Positions 1 through 6,026 of a stretch of 6,582 nucleotides of DNA are shown here, piece by piece (position 1 is the stretch's first letter; each line of letters begins with the position of its first letter). The notes beneath the pieces were generated by a model. The model had not been told where the DNA came from and made no database searches. It saw only the letters and a list, made by a program, of their open reading frames with translations. The stretch is from an uncultured Oscillospiraceae bacterium (GTDB lineage: Bacteria; Bacillota; Clostridia; Oscillospirales; Acutalibacteraceae), in contig USBP01000082.1 in NCBI GenBank assembly GCA_900552985.1, positions 1-6,582 of the forward strand, given 5' to 3'. Made by a program: the position numbers and the translations under genes.

Positions 1-736
1 CCGCGCCGGGCAGGCTGCCCGCAAACCGCAGCGCCCAAGAGGCGGGGCTGGCATCCGGCGCCGCGCTTTGCAGCAGGGATACGGCGTTCGGGTGCGGCGA
101 GGCGAGCGCGCCGCCGCGCACCGGCTCCATGATAATGCAGGGGATGCCGCGGGCCGCCACAAGCTCATATTGCTCCCGGGCGCGCTGCGCCGTCTCCCAA
201 TCATAATAGTTGATTTGCAGTTGAACGAAATCCCAATCCGCAGCCTTCAAAATTTCCTCCAGCAGCTCCGGCGTATCGTGGAAGGAAAACCCTGCATGGC
301 GCACAACCCCTTTCTCTTTTTGAGCGAAGAGGAAGGGGATTAACTTTTTCTGCTGGCAAATTTCCCAATGTTCCTTGTTCAGGTTGTGCAGCAAATAGAG
401 ATCGAAGTAATCCACTCCTAAGCGTTGCAGGGAGGTTTCCATCAACTCCTCCGGCGTGTGCCCATTGGGAAGCATCCAGATTGGGAGCTTATCCGCCACA
501 TGGAACTGCTCCCGGGGATAGCGCTCCACCAATGTGCGCCGCACAGCGTTTTCGGAATCCCCATCCCCGTAGACATAAGCCGTATCAAAATAATTAATGC
601 CGCCGGCGACGCAGGCGTCTACGAGCTTTTGCGTTTCCTCCAGATCAATTTTTCCCTCCTTCTGTGGAAAGCGCATGCAGCCCAGCCCTAAAAGGGAAGG
701 CGCAAAGCCCAGCTTTTGAAATGACCGTGTTTCCAT
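1..736 (-). CDS. Aldo/keto reductase, COG1453-like, C-terminus cut by the window edge
   Basis: This is the N-terminal 245 residues of a cytoplasmic NAD(P)H-dependent aldo/keto reductase with a TIM-barrel fold. The protein starts METRSFQKLG and runs open to the left edge. The classical catalytic tetrad is visible: Asp51 and Tyr56 in FDTAYVYG, Lys83 in ADKLP, and His117 in LYLLHN. The N-terminal LGLGCMRFP, the GINYFDTAY block and the later IIMEPVRGGAL (about 201-211) resemble the COG1453 branch. Those proteins usually run to about 370 residues and often carry a C-terminal 4Fe-4S ferredoxin-like domain, which would lie outside the window. The start is supported by GGAGGGGG at 747-754, ten bases upstream. 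The gene follows a terminator, so it probably has its own promoter, but no convincing -35/-10 pair was found. The substrate cannot be inferred. The family call is firm and the subgroup is likely. Confidence 0.93.
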   Translation of the reverse strand, partial: METRSFQKLGFAPSLLGLGCMRFPQKEGKIDLEETQKLVDACVAGGINYFDTAYVYGDGDSENAVRRTLVERYPREQFHVADKLPIWMLPNGHTPEELMETSLQRLGVDYFDLYLLHNLNKEHWEICQQKKLIPFLFAQKEKGVVRHAGFSFHDTPELLEEILKAADWDFVQLQINYYDWETAQRAREQYELVAARGIPCIIMEPVRGGALASPHPNAVSLLQSAAPDASPASWALRFAGSLPGA

Positions 737-746
737 ACGATAGAAT

Positions 747-754
747 CCCCCTCC
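747..754 (-). promoter_or_regulatory. Ribosome binding site of the aldo/keto reductase
   Basis: Read on the minus strand, GGAGGGGG lies ten bases before the ATG at 736-734. It fixes the start just before the conserved N-terminal strand of the barrel. Confidence 0.7.
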
Positions 755-815
755 GTTTTGTTTTATGGAACCGTTGCCAAATGGCGCAGGAATCTTTCTA
801 TGAATTAAGAGAAAG

Positions 816-840
816 GAGGAAAAAGCTGCCCGCCGCAGCT
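816..840 (-). terminator. Rho-independent terminator after the peptide-binding lipoprotein
   Basis: On the minus strand AGCTGC, a five-base loop GGCGG and GCAGCT form a perfect 6-bp stem (835-840 with 824-829). A run of T (T5 counting the last stem base) and then CC follow. The first stem base is the last base of the TGA stop codon at 840-842, so the hairpin directly abuts the gene end. It should end transcription coming from the lipoprotein and any upstream genes and separate them from the aldo/keto reductase. The stem is short and the T-run modest, so termination may be incomplete. Confidence 0.7.
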
Positions 841-2495
841 CAATCTCCAATTCGCTCGCCCTTTAGGAAGCTCACGCTTCCATCCAGAGCGCGCAGCGTG
901 ATGCCGGATACATTGGCCGCCATCGCACAAAAGCTACTCTCCGCATAGAGCGGATATACCAATCCGTTTTGGATCAAATGCTCCTCCGCCTGCTTGCACA
1001 GCCCTGGCAGCTGCTCCGCAGCAGCCGTGTTCATGGAGGCAATGAGCTTATTATAAGCCTCTGAGCTGTAATTAAGCAGATTCCCGCTCGCGCCCGAGGC
1101 AAAGCGGGAGAGAAAATCGACTGCGGAAGAACCGGCGGCCTCCACAGGTGCGAAAGCGATCTCATATTCTCCACTTTCTACGCGGGCGCACAGCTCCGGG
1201 CGCTCCACCGCCTCCAGCTGAAGCATCAGAGTGATGCCAAGCGCACTCTGCCAGCTTTGAATCAGGCGGCGCAGCATCTCCGCGTGCTCCTGCGTGCAAA
1301 GCACAGTGAGCGTTGCGCTCTCCTGCTTGAGTGATTGCAGCGCGCTTTCCCAGCGGCTGCGGGCATTGTCCGCATTGTAGGCCAGGCGGCCGATAGCGCC
1401 GGCCGTCTCCCGGTAGCTTTTATCACCGATGGTGCAGAACGCGGGCACAAAGCCCTGCGCCGCTTCCCTCAGATCCTCAGCCGGCTCCAGCGCCGAGCGG
1501 TTAAGCCCCTGGCAGAGGGCTATGCGCAAATTTACGTCTTTCAGCAAAGGGCTTCCCGCATTAAAACAGAGTGCCCAGGTAATGTTTTTGACCTCCTGCA
1601 GCGTAATGCCGGAGCCCTCCTTCAGGGTATCCACCTGCGCCTGCGTCAGGGGCGCGGCGTCATAGCGGCCATCCTGAAGACGCTCCAACCGAGATTGCTC
1701 ATCCGTATTGATATAAAGGCTGACCGAGGCCGGAGAGGCAGCTGTTTCGCCCTGATACGCCGGATTTTTCTTGAGCAGCAGCGATTTGTCATGCGTCCAT
1801 TGCGAGAGGTAAAACGGCCCGTTGCAAATCAGGTATTTCCGCTCCAGGCCATAGCGGCCCGCAGTCGCCTGAAAAAAGGCTTCGTCGCAGGGCATGCTCA
1901 AAGGCAGGGCCAGCGCGTAAAGGAAATTCCCGTCCGTGCGGGCCAGCTTGATCTCTAAGGTGTTGGCGTCGATTACCCGTATGCCCAGCTGCTCCGGGCT
2001 TGCTGCGCCGCGGTGAACCTGCTGGGCGTTTTCGATTGCATAGAGCGCTTTGGCTTCAGCAATGCCGGTCTCCGGCAGGAGCGCCCGCGTCAGGCCGAAT
2101 GCAAAATCGTGCGCATCAAGGGCTGTGTCAAACGTTTTCCCCTTTCCGAGGAGCTCTTCCAGCTCCTTCTCGTCGGCAATATGCCAGCGCATGCCCGTCC
2201 GCAAATGAAAGGTATAGGTCAAACCATCAGCCGAGATATCCCACCGCTGTGCGGCTCCGGGAACAATCTCCCCTGTTTCATTCACACGGACGAGGCCCTC
2301 GAAACAGTTGCCGACCACCAGCCGGGCGGTATCGTCAGCAGCGATCTGTGGGTCGAGGCAAACGGGTTCTCCGTCAATCGGATAGGCCAGATCTTTATCC
2401 ACGCCGGTCTCTTTTGAGCAGCCGGCAAGGGCGCTGAGCAAAAGCGTTACGGAAAGCACCAGCGCGGGGAATCGGGTTGTAAAGAGCTTTTTCAC
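840..2495 (-). CDS. Peptide ABC transporter substrate-binding lipoprotein (SBP_bac_5, OppA/DppA-like)
   Basis: A 551-residue extracellular solute-binding lipoprotein, probably delivering oligopeptides to an ABC importer. The N-terminus is a lipoprotein signal: MKK, a hydrophobic stretch at about 10-24, then lipobox LAGC with the lipidated Cys at 26. Family 5 features follow in order: a LDPQ-like segment near 47-50, FEGLVR (65-70), GEIVPGAAQRW, then DGLTYTFHLRTGMRW (90-104), ALDAHDFAFGLTRAL (125-139), and NGPFYLSQW with LLLKKNPAYQ (225-248). The length fits the family. The start is GTG at 2493-2495, chosen because it gives a complete signal peptide and lies five bases after a modest AAGGGAAGA site. 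No permease or ATPase gene lies next to it here, so partners must be encoded elsewhere. The peptide ligand is an inference from the family; heme, nickel or sugar binding also occur in SBP_bac_5. Confidence 0.93.
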   Translation of the reverse strand: MKKLFTTRFPALVLSVTLLLSALAGCSKETGVDKDLAYPIDGEPVCLDPQIAADDTARLVVGNCFEGLVRVNETGEIVPGAAQRWDISADGLTYTFHLRTGMRWHIADEKELEELLGKGKTFDTALDAHDFAFGLTRALLPETGIAEAKALYAIENAQQVHRGAASPEQLGIRVIDANTLEIKLARTDGNFLYALALPLSMPCDEAFFQATAGRYGLERKYLICNGPFYLSQWTHDKSLLLKKNPAYQGETAASPASVSLYINTDEQSRLERLQDGRYDAAPLTQAQVDTLKEGSGITLQEVKNITWALCFNAGSPLLKDVNLRIALCQGLNRSALEPAEDLREAAQGFVPAFCTIGDKSYRETAGAIGRLAYNADNARSRWESALQSLKQESATLTVLCTQEHAEMLRRLIQSWQSALGITLMLQLEAVERPELCARVESGEYEIAFAPVEAAGSSAVDFLSRFASGASGNLLNYSSEAYNKLIASMNTAAAEQLPGLCKQAEEHLIQNGLVYPLYAESSFCAMAANVSGITLRALDGSVSFLKGERIGD

Positions 2496-2525
2496 GCTTT
2501 TCTTCCCTTTCCAGTGTTTTTTCTC

Positions 2526-2554
2526 ATAGTATCATTCCGTTTTGCCGGATACAA
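2526..2554 (-). promoter_or_regulatory. Likely sigma-A extended -10 promoter of the peptide-binding protein
   Basis: On the minus strand TTGTAT (2549-2554) and TACTAT (2526-2531) are separated by exactly 17 bases. A TGA immediately before the -10 makes an extended -10 (TGnTACTAT). The -35 matches consensus only in TTG. The predicted start near 2519 would give a leader of about 24 bases to the GTG start. It lies in the 78-base AT-rich gap after the dipeptidase stop. This would let the lipoprotein be expressed apart from the upstream genes. Confidence 0.5.
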
Positions 2555-2573
2555 GACGATATTTGTAAACATT

Positions 2574-3992
2574 TTATACTTCTTCCTTTTCAGGATCAGT
2601 TGCTCCGCATAATGCGAGCACAGCATGGGCAATGATCTTTGCGTTGAGCAGGAGATGCTCCTCTGTAATAAACTCGTCCGCACCGTGCATATGGTTTTCC
2701 TCTCCGGGGAAAGCCGCCCCAAATGCTACGCCGCCCGGGATACCGTGGACATAGGTGCCGCCTCCGATTGCCATGCAGTAACCCGGCAAACCTGTCTGGC
2801 GCGAATAGACCTCTAGCAGCGTGCGGACGAACACGCTGCTGCCCGATACCTGATGCGGCTCCGCGCCCATCGCGGGCGCAGCGGAGAAGCCTGCCTCTGC
2901 AAGCGCCCGCGTTAGATTGCGGGTCACTCCGGCGAGCGTTTCACACAGGGGAAAGCGGATATCCACCATCCCGGATAGGGCGCCTCCCTCGCAGCTTAAC
3001 ACGCTGAAAGCCAGCGTCAGCGCTCCGGACGCGTCACAGCAGGCAAGGCCTGATGAGCGGCCATCCGTCTCGCCATGGGGAAAGAGCTGATCCAAAGTAC
3101 GTAACCGTTTCCACAGGCCGTCCTGCTCCATGCCGGGCAGGGAGCAAAGCAGATGCACCAGGCCTGTCAGGGCGTTTTTTCCCTCCTCCGGCGTTGACGC
3201 ATGCGCACCGTGACCAATGACAAGCAAGCGGAGCACGTCCTCATGCTCCTGCATGGTAATCTGCATATCCGGCAGGAGACGGGCAGCAGCTTCCACCTCT
3301 GCCCTCGAAACGCCGGTAATAGACGCCTCTGCCTGGCCGGGCACGGCGTTTGCCGCTTTCCCTGCCCGCAGAGCGAGAATCCTTTTGGGGCCGGCCTGAT
3401 GGTATTTTGTGCTCAAACGCATGCGCAGCATGCCCTTTTCCACATTGATGATTGGGTAATCGCCATCCGGTGTGAACAGCATCGGGGGCAGTTTGTGTTT
3501 GCGCCGGTACAGAGCAAGGTCAGAGGAGCCATTTTCTTCATCGCTGCCCAGAAGCAGCCGCACGGGCGATTTCAGCGGAATCCCGAGCGCGTGAATTGCT
3601 CCCAGAGCATACAAGGCCGCCACAGCAGGCCCTTTGTCATCGATTGCCCCGCGCCCGTAGAGCCTACCGTCCCGCCGGGTCAGCGCAAAGGCGGGCACTG
3701 TCCAGCCAGCTCCCTCCGGCACCACATCTAGGTGGCACAGAATGCCCAGTTGGGGCTCTCCCGCCGCGCCAAGATCGGCCTCTACCATCACACCGTCAAC
3801 AATCCGCGCATGCAGCCCAAGCGAGCTGGCCAGCTGCGCGCCTTTACGCAGCGCCTCGGCTGGGCCCTTCCCATAGGGCGCGCCCGGCTCCGCCTTTGTG
3901 CGGAAGCTGGGGATTTCCACAAGACTGGCGAGCGCTTCCCGCATCGCGGGGGCTTGCTGCTCCAGATATTCATCGAGACAACTTTTTTGCAT
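2574..3992 (-). CDS. M20 family dipeptidase (Sapep/PepV-type metallopeptidase)
   Basis: A 472-residue cytoplasmic zinc (or Mn) metallopeptidase that would cleave dipeptides or trim short peptides at the N-terminus. M20 motifs are complete. CHLDVVPEG holds His87 and Asp89. GRGAIDDKGP holds the bridging Asp118/119. GSDEENG holds the catalytic Glu152 and metal ligand Glu153. FTPDGDYP holds Asp176/178, followed by INVEKG. GHGAHASTPEEGKNA (260-274) is the lid-domain segment with His264, the His that reaches the active site in PepV. The C-terminal HMHGADE holds His436. Length and the GGGTYVHGIPGGVAFG segment fit the PepV/Sapep branch and not peptidase T or DapE. The ATG at 3990-3992 has an AGGGAGA site eight bases upstream. 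No terminator separates it from the esterase upstream, 88 bases away, or from the peptide-binding protein downstream. Joint peptide use with the binding protein is a reasonable inference. The gene symbol is withheld because the exact ortholog is not proven. Confidence 0.95.
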   Translation of the reverse strand: MQKSCLDEYLEQQAPAMREALASLVEIPSFRTKAEPGAPYGKGPAEALRKGAQLASSLGLHARIVDGVMVEADLGAAGEPQLGILCHLDVVPEGAGWTVPAFALTRRDGRLYGRGAIDDKGPAVAALYALGAIHALGIPLKSPVRLLLGSDEENGSSDLALYRRKHKLPPMLFTPDGDYPIINVEKGMLRMRLSTKYHQAGPKRILALRAGKAANAVPGQAEASITGVSRAEVEAAARLLPDMQITMQEHEDVLRLLVIGHGAHASTPEEGKNALTGLVHLLCSLPGMEQDGLWKRLRTLDQLFPHGETDGRSSGLACCDASGALTLAFSVLSCEGGALSGMVDIRFPLCETLAGVTRNLTRALAEAGFSAAPAMGAEPHQVSGSSVFVRTLLEVYSRQTGLPGYCMAIGGGTYVHGIPGGVAFGAAFPGEENHMHGADEFITEEHLLLNAKIIAHAVLALCGATDPEKEEV

Positions 3993-4000
3993 AGAATTAT

Positions 4001-4007
4001 TCTCCCT
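4001..4007 (-). promoter_or_regulatory. Ribosome binding site of the M20 dipeptidase
   Basis: AGGGAGA on the minus strand lies eight bases before the ATG at 3990-3992. It sits inside a short open frame whose TAA stop (3997-3999) is four bases before the dipeptidase start. Confidence 0.65.
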
Positions 4008-4080
4008 TCTCTGCGCGGCGCAACCAGAGCAGCAGGTTCACGCTGCGCGGCCGCTTCACGCACGAAGCTGATGCGGCACG

Positions 4081-5259
4081 CTAAACGAACCATTCCAGCG
4101 GAATGCTCTGTGCGAGCGCCTCGCCGCCGATTGGGCTGGGGTGGCCGCCGTCCTTGCCCGTATAGCCCTCTTTTGCAAGGTAGGGCTCCTCTTCCCGCGC
4201 AAAGGCGGCATCAAAATCGGCAACCCGATCAAAGGGGCTACTTGTTTTCAGCCATTGATTGACCGCAACCCGGACGGCATCCTTCTTTGGATTACATTGG
4301 CTGGAACCGCCAAATGGAATCAGTGTAGCGCCATAGGCGCTGGCGCCCAGCTCATGTATGCTGCATGCCAGCTCCTTCAGACCCTGCGCCACCTCCTGCG
4401 CCGTGACCCTATCAGAGCGGGGCGCGTCGATGGTGCCGGGCTGAATATAATCGTTTGTGCCCAAACATACGATAACATATTTTATGCCGCTGAACGGGCG
4501 TACATCCCATGCGAAGCGCTCCAACGCGCGCTTGCCGAAAAAGTTTTTCAGAGGATGATGCGCGTAAGCGTCCCGCAAAATCCGGTTGCCGGTAACGGAG
4601 CGGTTAATCACGGCGTATCTGCCCGGGAATCGCTCCTGAATCCGCCTGTCAAAGGGACGGATCCACCGCCCCTGCTGTGTAATGGAATCCCCAAAGCAAA
4701 CAATGGAGGATGCGCCCTCCCCATTGAGCAGTTCCACGCTCTCAAACAGCGGGATTGGCTGAGAGAGATACATCCCCATCACTTTTTCCGCCAGGTGAAG
4801 CAGTCTGTCTTTTGGACGCCCCCTGTGTGGAAAGGAGGCGTCGGCGGCGTGATTGCCGCGGCAAAAGGTCAGCTTTGCGTCATCCAGCGCATTGCCGGAG
4901 AGCAATTTGCCCTTTTTCACATGGATGCTCACACAAAAGTGGCAGCCTGCCGGAACCGTCATCGCCAGCGCATCGGAGCGGCAGGTTTCACCAGCGTTCA
5001 GGGTGACGGCGCTCTGCCCGCCAAATAACACAGGCGCACGCTCGCCCAGCACTGCGCCGTCAGCGCTGCACAGGGCCGCATATGCCGCATCGATTTCAAC
5101 TACCTGCCGGGAAAAACGGTTGGATAAGGTCAGACGGATGCTCTTGCCTGAAATGGAGCTGTGAATGGTGAGGCGGAACGTGCGGTTCCTGCCGCGAAAG
5201 CAGAACAGGGACAGCCCCGCATGAGCCATCCCCCAAGCCTGTATCCACTGATCGTTCAT
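4081..5259 (-). CDS. SGNH/GDSL-family esterase with N-terminal beta-sandwich-like domain
   Basis: A 392-residue ester hydrolase without a signal peptide, so probably cytoplasmic. The C-terminal half has all SGNH blocks: VCFGDSIT with nucleophile Ser192 (block I), the oxyanion Gly224 in SVTGNRIL (block II), CLGTNDYI with Asn269 (block III), and DGGHPS with the catalytic Asp370/His373 pair (block V). The N-terminal part (about 1-160) begins IQAWGMAHAG and includes TFRLTIHSSISGKSIRLTLSNRF. This resembles the accessory beta domain of XynE-like SGNH proteins, often linked to deacylation of carbohydrates; the substrate here is unknown. The frame is open up to 5376, but the ATG at 5259 is preferred. 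It has a near-perfect AGGAGG seven bases upstream and follows a good promoter at 5303-5331 that a longer protein would span. It is transcribed divergently from the XRE regulator and lies 88 bases before the dipeptidase. The TAG stop is followed by 27 further open in-frame codons. Confidence 0.93.
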   Translation of the reverse strand: MNDQWIQAWGMAHAGLSLFCFRGRNRTFRLTIHSSISGKSIRLTLSNRFSRQVVEIDAAYAALCSADGAVLGERAPVLFGGQSAVTLNAGETCRSDALAMTVPAGCHFCVSIHVKKGKLLSGNALDDAKLTFCRGNHAADASFPHRGRPKDRLLHLAEKVMGMYLSQPIPLFESVELLNGEGASSIVCFGDSITQQGRWIRPFDRRIQERFPGRYAVINRSVTGNRILRDAYAHHPLKNFFGKRALERFAWDVRPFSGIKYVIVCLGTNDYIQPGTIDAPRSDRVTAQEVAQGLKELACSIHELGASAYGATLIPFGGSSQCNPKKDAVRVAVNQWLKTSSPFDRVADFDAAFAREEEPYLAKEGYTGKDGGHPSPIGGEALAQSIPLEWFV

Positions 5260-5266
5260 ACCGTCT

Positions 5267-5272
5267 CCTCCT
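5267..5272 (-). promoter_or_regulatory. Ribosome binding site that fixes the esterase start
   Basis: On the minus strand, AAAAAGGAGGAGACGGT precedes the ATG at 5257-5259. The core AGGAGG is seven bases from the start codon. No comparable site precedes the upstream in-frame ATG codons, including the one at 5376. Confidence 0.85.
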
Positions 5273-5302
5273 TTTTCAACCACGCAAATTCTTATCACGC
5301 TC

Positions 5303-5331
5303 ATCATAGCACGCTTAAGCAGGGGATACAA
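5303..5331 (-). promoter_or_regulatory. Sigma-A extended -10 promoter of the esterase
   Basis: On the minus strand TTGTAT (5326-5331) and TATGAT (5303-5308) are 17 bases apart, and TGC just before the -10 gives an extended -10 element. The -10 matches consensus at five of six positions. The predicted transcription start near 5296 leaves a leader of about 37 bases to the ATG at 5259. It may also drive the dipeptidase, since no terminator is seen between the two genes. Confidence 0.65.
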
Positions 5332-5360
5332 GAGCACCCTTTGTACCGCCCAGAAAATTG

Positions 5361-5377
5361 TGTGAACATTATTCACA
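5361..5377. promoter_or_regulatory. 17-bp inverted repeat, candidate operator in the divergent gap
   Basis: TGTGAA and TTCACA are perfect six-base arms around CATTA. It lies 30 bases upstream of the esterase -35 and 28 bases upstream of the XRE gene -10. The spacing and the neighbouring helix-turn-helix gene suggest a regulator site, but which protein binds is not known. A further T-run (5386-5393) follows on the plus strand; the arms are too AT-rich and too far from it for a convincing terminator. Confidence 0.45.
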
Positions 5378-5403
5378 ATCTGCTCTTTTTTTTGCTGTAA
5401 ACA

Positions 5404-5415
5404 GTATAATTATAC
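5404..5415. promoter_or_regulatory. Perfect 12-bp palindrome over the XRE gene -10 box
   Basis: GTATAATTATAC is a perfect palindrome and contains a consensus TATAAT (5405-5410) on the plus strand, 46 bases before the XRE start codon. No good -35 lies 16-18 bases upstream (the sequence there is a C/T-rich run), so the promoter may be weak or depend on a factor. A dyad covering the -10 of an XRE gene fits autorepression; this is inference. The TATAAT also reads on the minus strand, but with no -35. Confidence 0.45.
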
Positions 5416-5440
5416 AAAAAATAACAGATGCTAGCAGCAT

Positions 5441-5451
5441 AAAGGCGGTGA
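5441..5451 (+). promoter_or_regulatory. Near-perfect ribosome binding site of the XRE regulator
   Basis: AAAGGCGGTGA differs from the full anti-16S complement AAAGGAGGTGA at one base and is followed by GGGG and the ATG at 5456. It supports this start and suggests efficient translation. Confidence 0.8.
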
Positions 5452-5455
5452 GGGG

Positions 5456-5857
5456 ATGCTTGCAACGCACCTGCGGTTGCTTCGGGAAAAAAACGGCTTG
5501 ACACAAAAGCAGGTCGCAGAAATGTTGAATATTGATCGCTCCACCTACGCCTATTATGAATGCGGAAAAACCAGGCCCGATATCCTCACCATTGCCAAGC
5601 TTGCTCGCCTGTATCGCATCAGCACAGATTTTTTGCTGGATGTGAAACACCCCGCCTTTCAATCGGAACTGCATGATGAGAGAGTAGAATATCATAGCCG
5701 GCAGTCGGAGCGAGCAGAGTATCTCTCCGATCTCTCACGAGATGAGCAGGAGCTGATCCTGCATTACAGGCAGCTTTCTGATAAAGCCGCAGCATTTGCC
5801 TGCCTGCAAGCGCTCTATGATAAAGAGCAGGCCCTTTGGAAGAAATCGGGAGGATGA
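5456..5857 (+). CDS. XRE-family helix-turn-helix transcriptional regulator
   Basis: A 133-residue DNA-binding protein. The HTH_3/Cro-CI domain spans about residues 6-61: LRLLREKNGLTQKQVAEML (first helices), then NIDRSTYAYYECGKTRPD with the recognition helix around Asp27-Tyr34, then ILTIAKLARLYRISTDFLLD. Residues 62-80 form a polar linker. The C-terminal part, LSRDEQELILHYRQLSD followed by a helical ACLQALYDKEQ segment, resembles the short oligomerization helices of many clostridial XRE repressors. There is no peptidase, ligand-binding or membrane domain. The gene is divergent from the esterase, with 196 bases between start codons, and two palindromes lie in that gap. Control of itself and perhaps the esterase is likely but not shown. 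Nothing links it to a phage or a toxin: no partner gene follows before the terminator at 5921. Confidence 0.92.
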   Translation: MLATHLRLLREKNGLTQKQVAEMLNIDRSTYAYYECGKTRPDILTIAKLARLYRISTDFLLDVKHPAFQSELHDERVEYHSRQSERAEYLSDLSRDEQELILHYRQLSDKAAAFACLQALYDKEQALWKKSGG

Positions 5858-6026
5858 TACAGACCCTCGGGCAAAACATTTTTCTGCCTGATAAAAAGAT
5901 GTGAGCGGCAAGGGTAAATTTGCTTTCGCCCGCCTTCCAGCAAAGGCGGGCGAAAGCATTATTTTTTTGCAGAGTCAGTGCCTCGGAAAGTTTCCCAGGC
6001 AGGCGTGGCAGGGGGGATCTGGAAAA
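5858..6026. other. Convergent intergenic gap with one terminator hairpin
   Basis: This gap lies between the 3' ends of the XRE gene and the cyclophilin-like gene. Apart from the hairpin at 5921-5968 I see no ORF, promoter or repeat of note. The stretch 5969-6026 has GC-rich and G-rich segments (a run of six G at 6011-6016) but no terminator of its own for the minus-strand gene. Confidence 0.6.
5921..5968 (+). terminator. Strong rho-independent terminator between convergent genes
   Basis: TGCTTTCGCCCGCCTT (5921-5936) pairs perfectly with AAGGCGGGCGAAAGCA (5943-5958): 16 base pairs with a six-base loop CCAGCA. TTATTTTTTT follows on the plus strand. It ends the XRE transcript 64 bases after the stop. 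On the minus strand only AAATTT follows the hairpin, so termination of the converging gene is possible but weaker. Confidence 0.93.

Noticed and set aside
1335..1958. Plus-strand open frame of 207 codons opposite the lipoprotein gene
   Set aside because: Shadow of the minus-strand gene: basic, low-complexity composition and no recognisable motif.
2492..2722. Minus-strand frame of 76 codons ending in a GTGA overlap with the lipoprotein start
   Set aside because: The overlap looks like translational coupling, but about two thirds of the frame lies out of frame inside the dipeptidase gene, there is no recognised domain, and a promoter falls within it.
4141..5028. Plus-strand open frame of 295 codons opposite the esterase
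   Set aside because: It is antisense to a gene with complete catalytic motifs, shows no recognisable domain, and is the type of long shadow frame that GC-rich coding DNA produces.
5260..5376. Longer esterase beginning at the ATG at 5374-5376
   Set aside because: The extra 39 residues have no family similarity that I can see, no ribosome site precedes that ATG, and the extension would run across the esterase promoter at 5303-5331. The ATG at 5259 has an excellent ribosome site.
5361..5393. Inverted repeat followed by eight T as a plus-strand terminator
   Set aside because: The stem is AT-rich and only six bases long, the T-run starts nine bases after it, and no plus-strand gene ends upstream.
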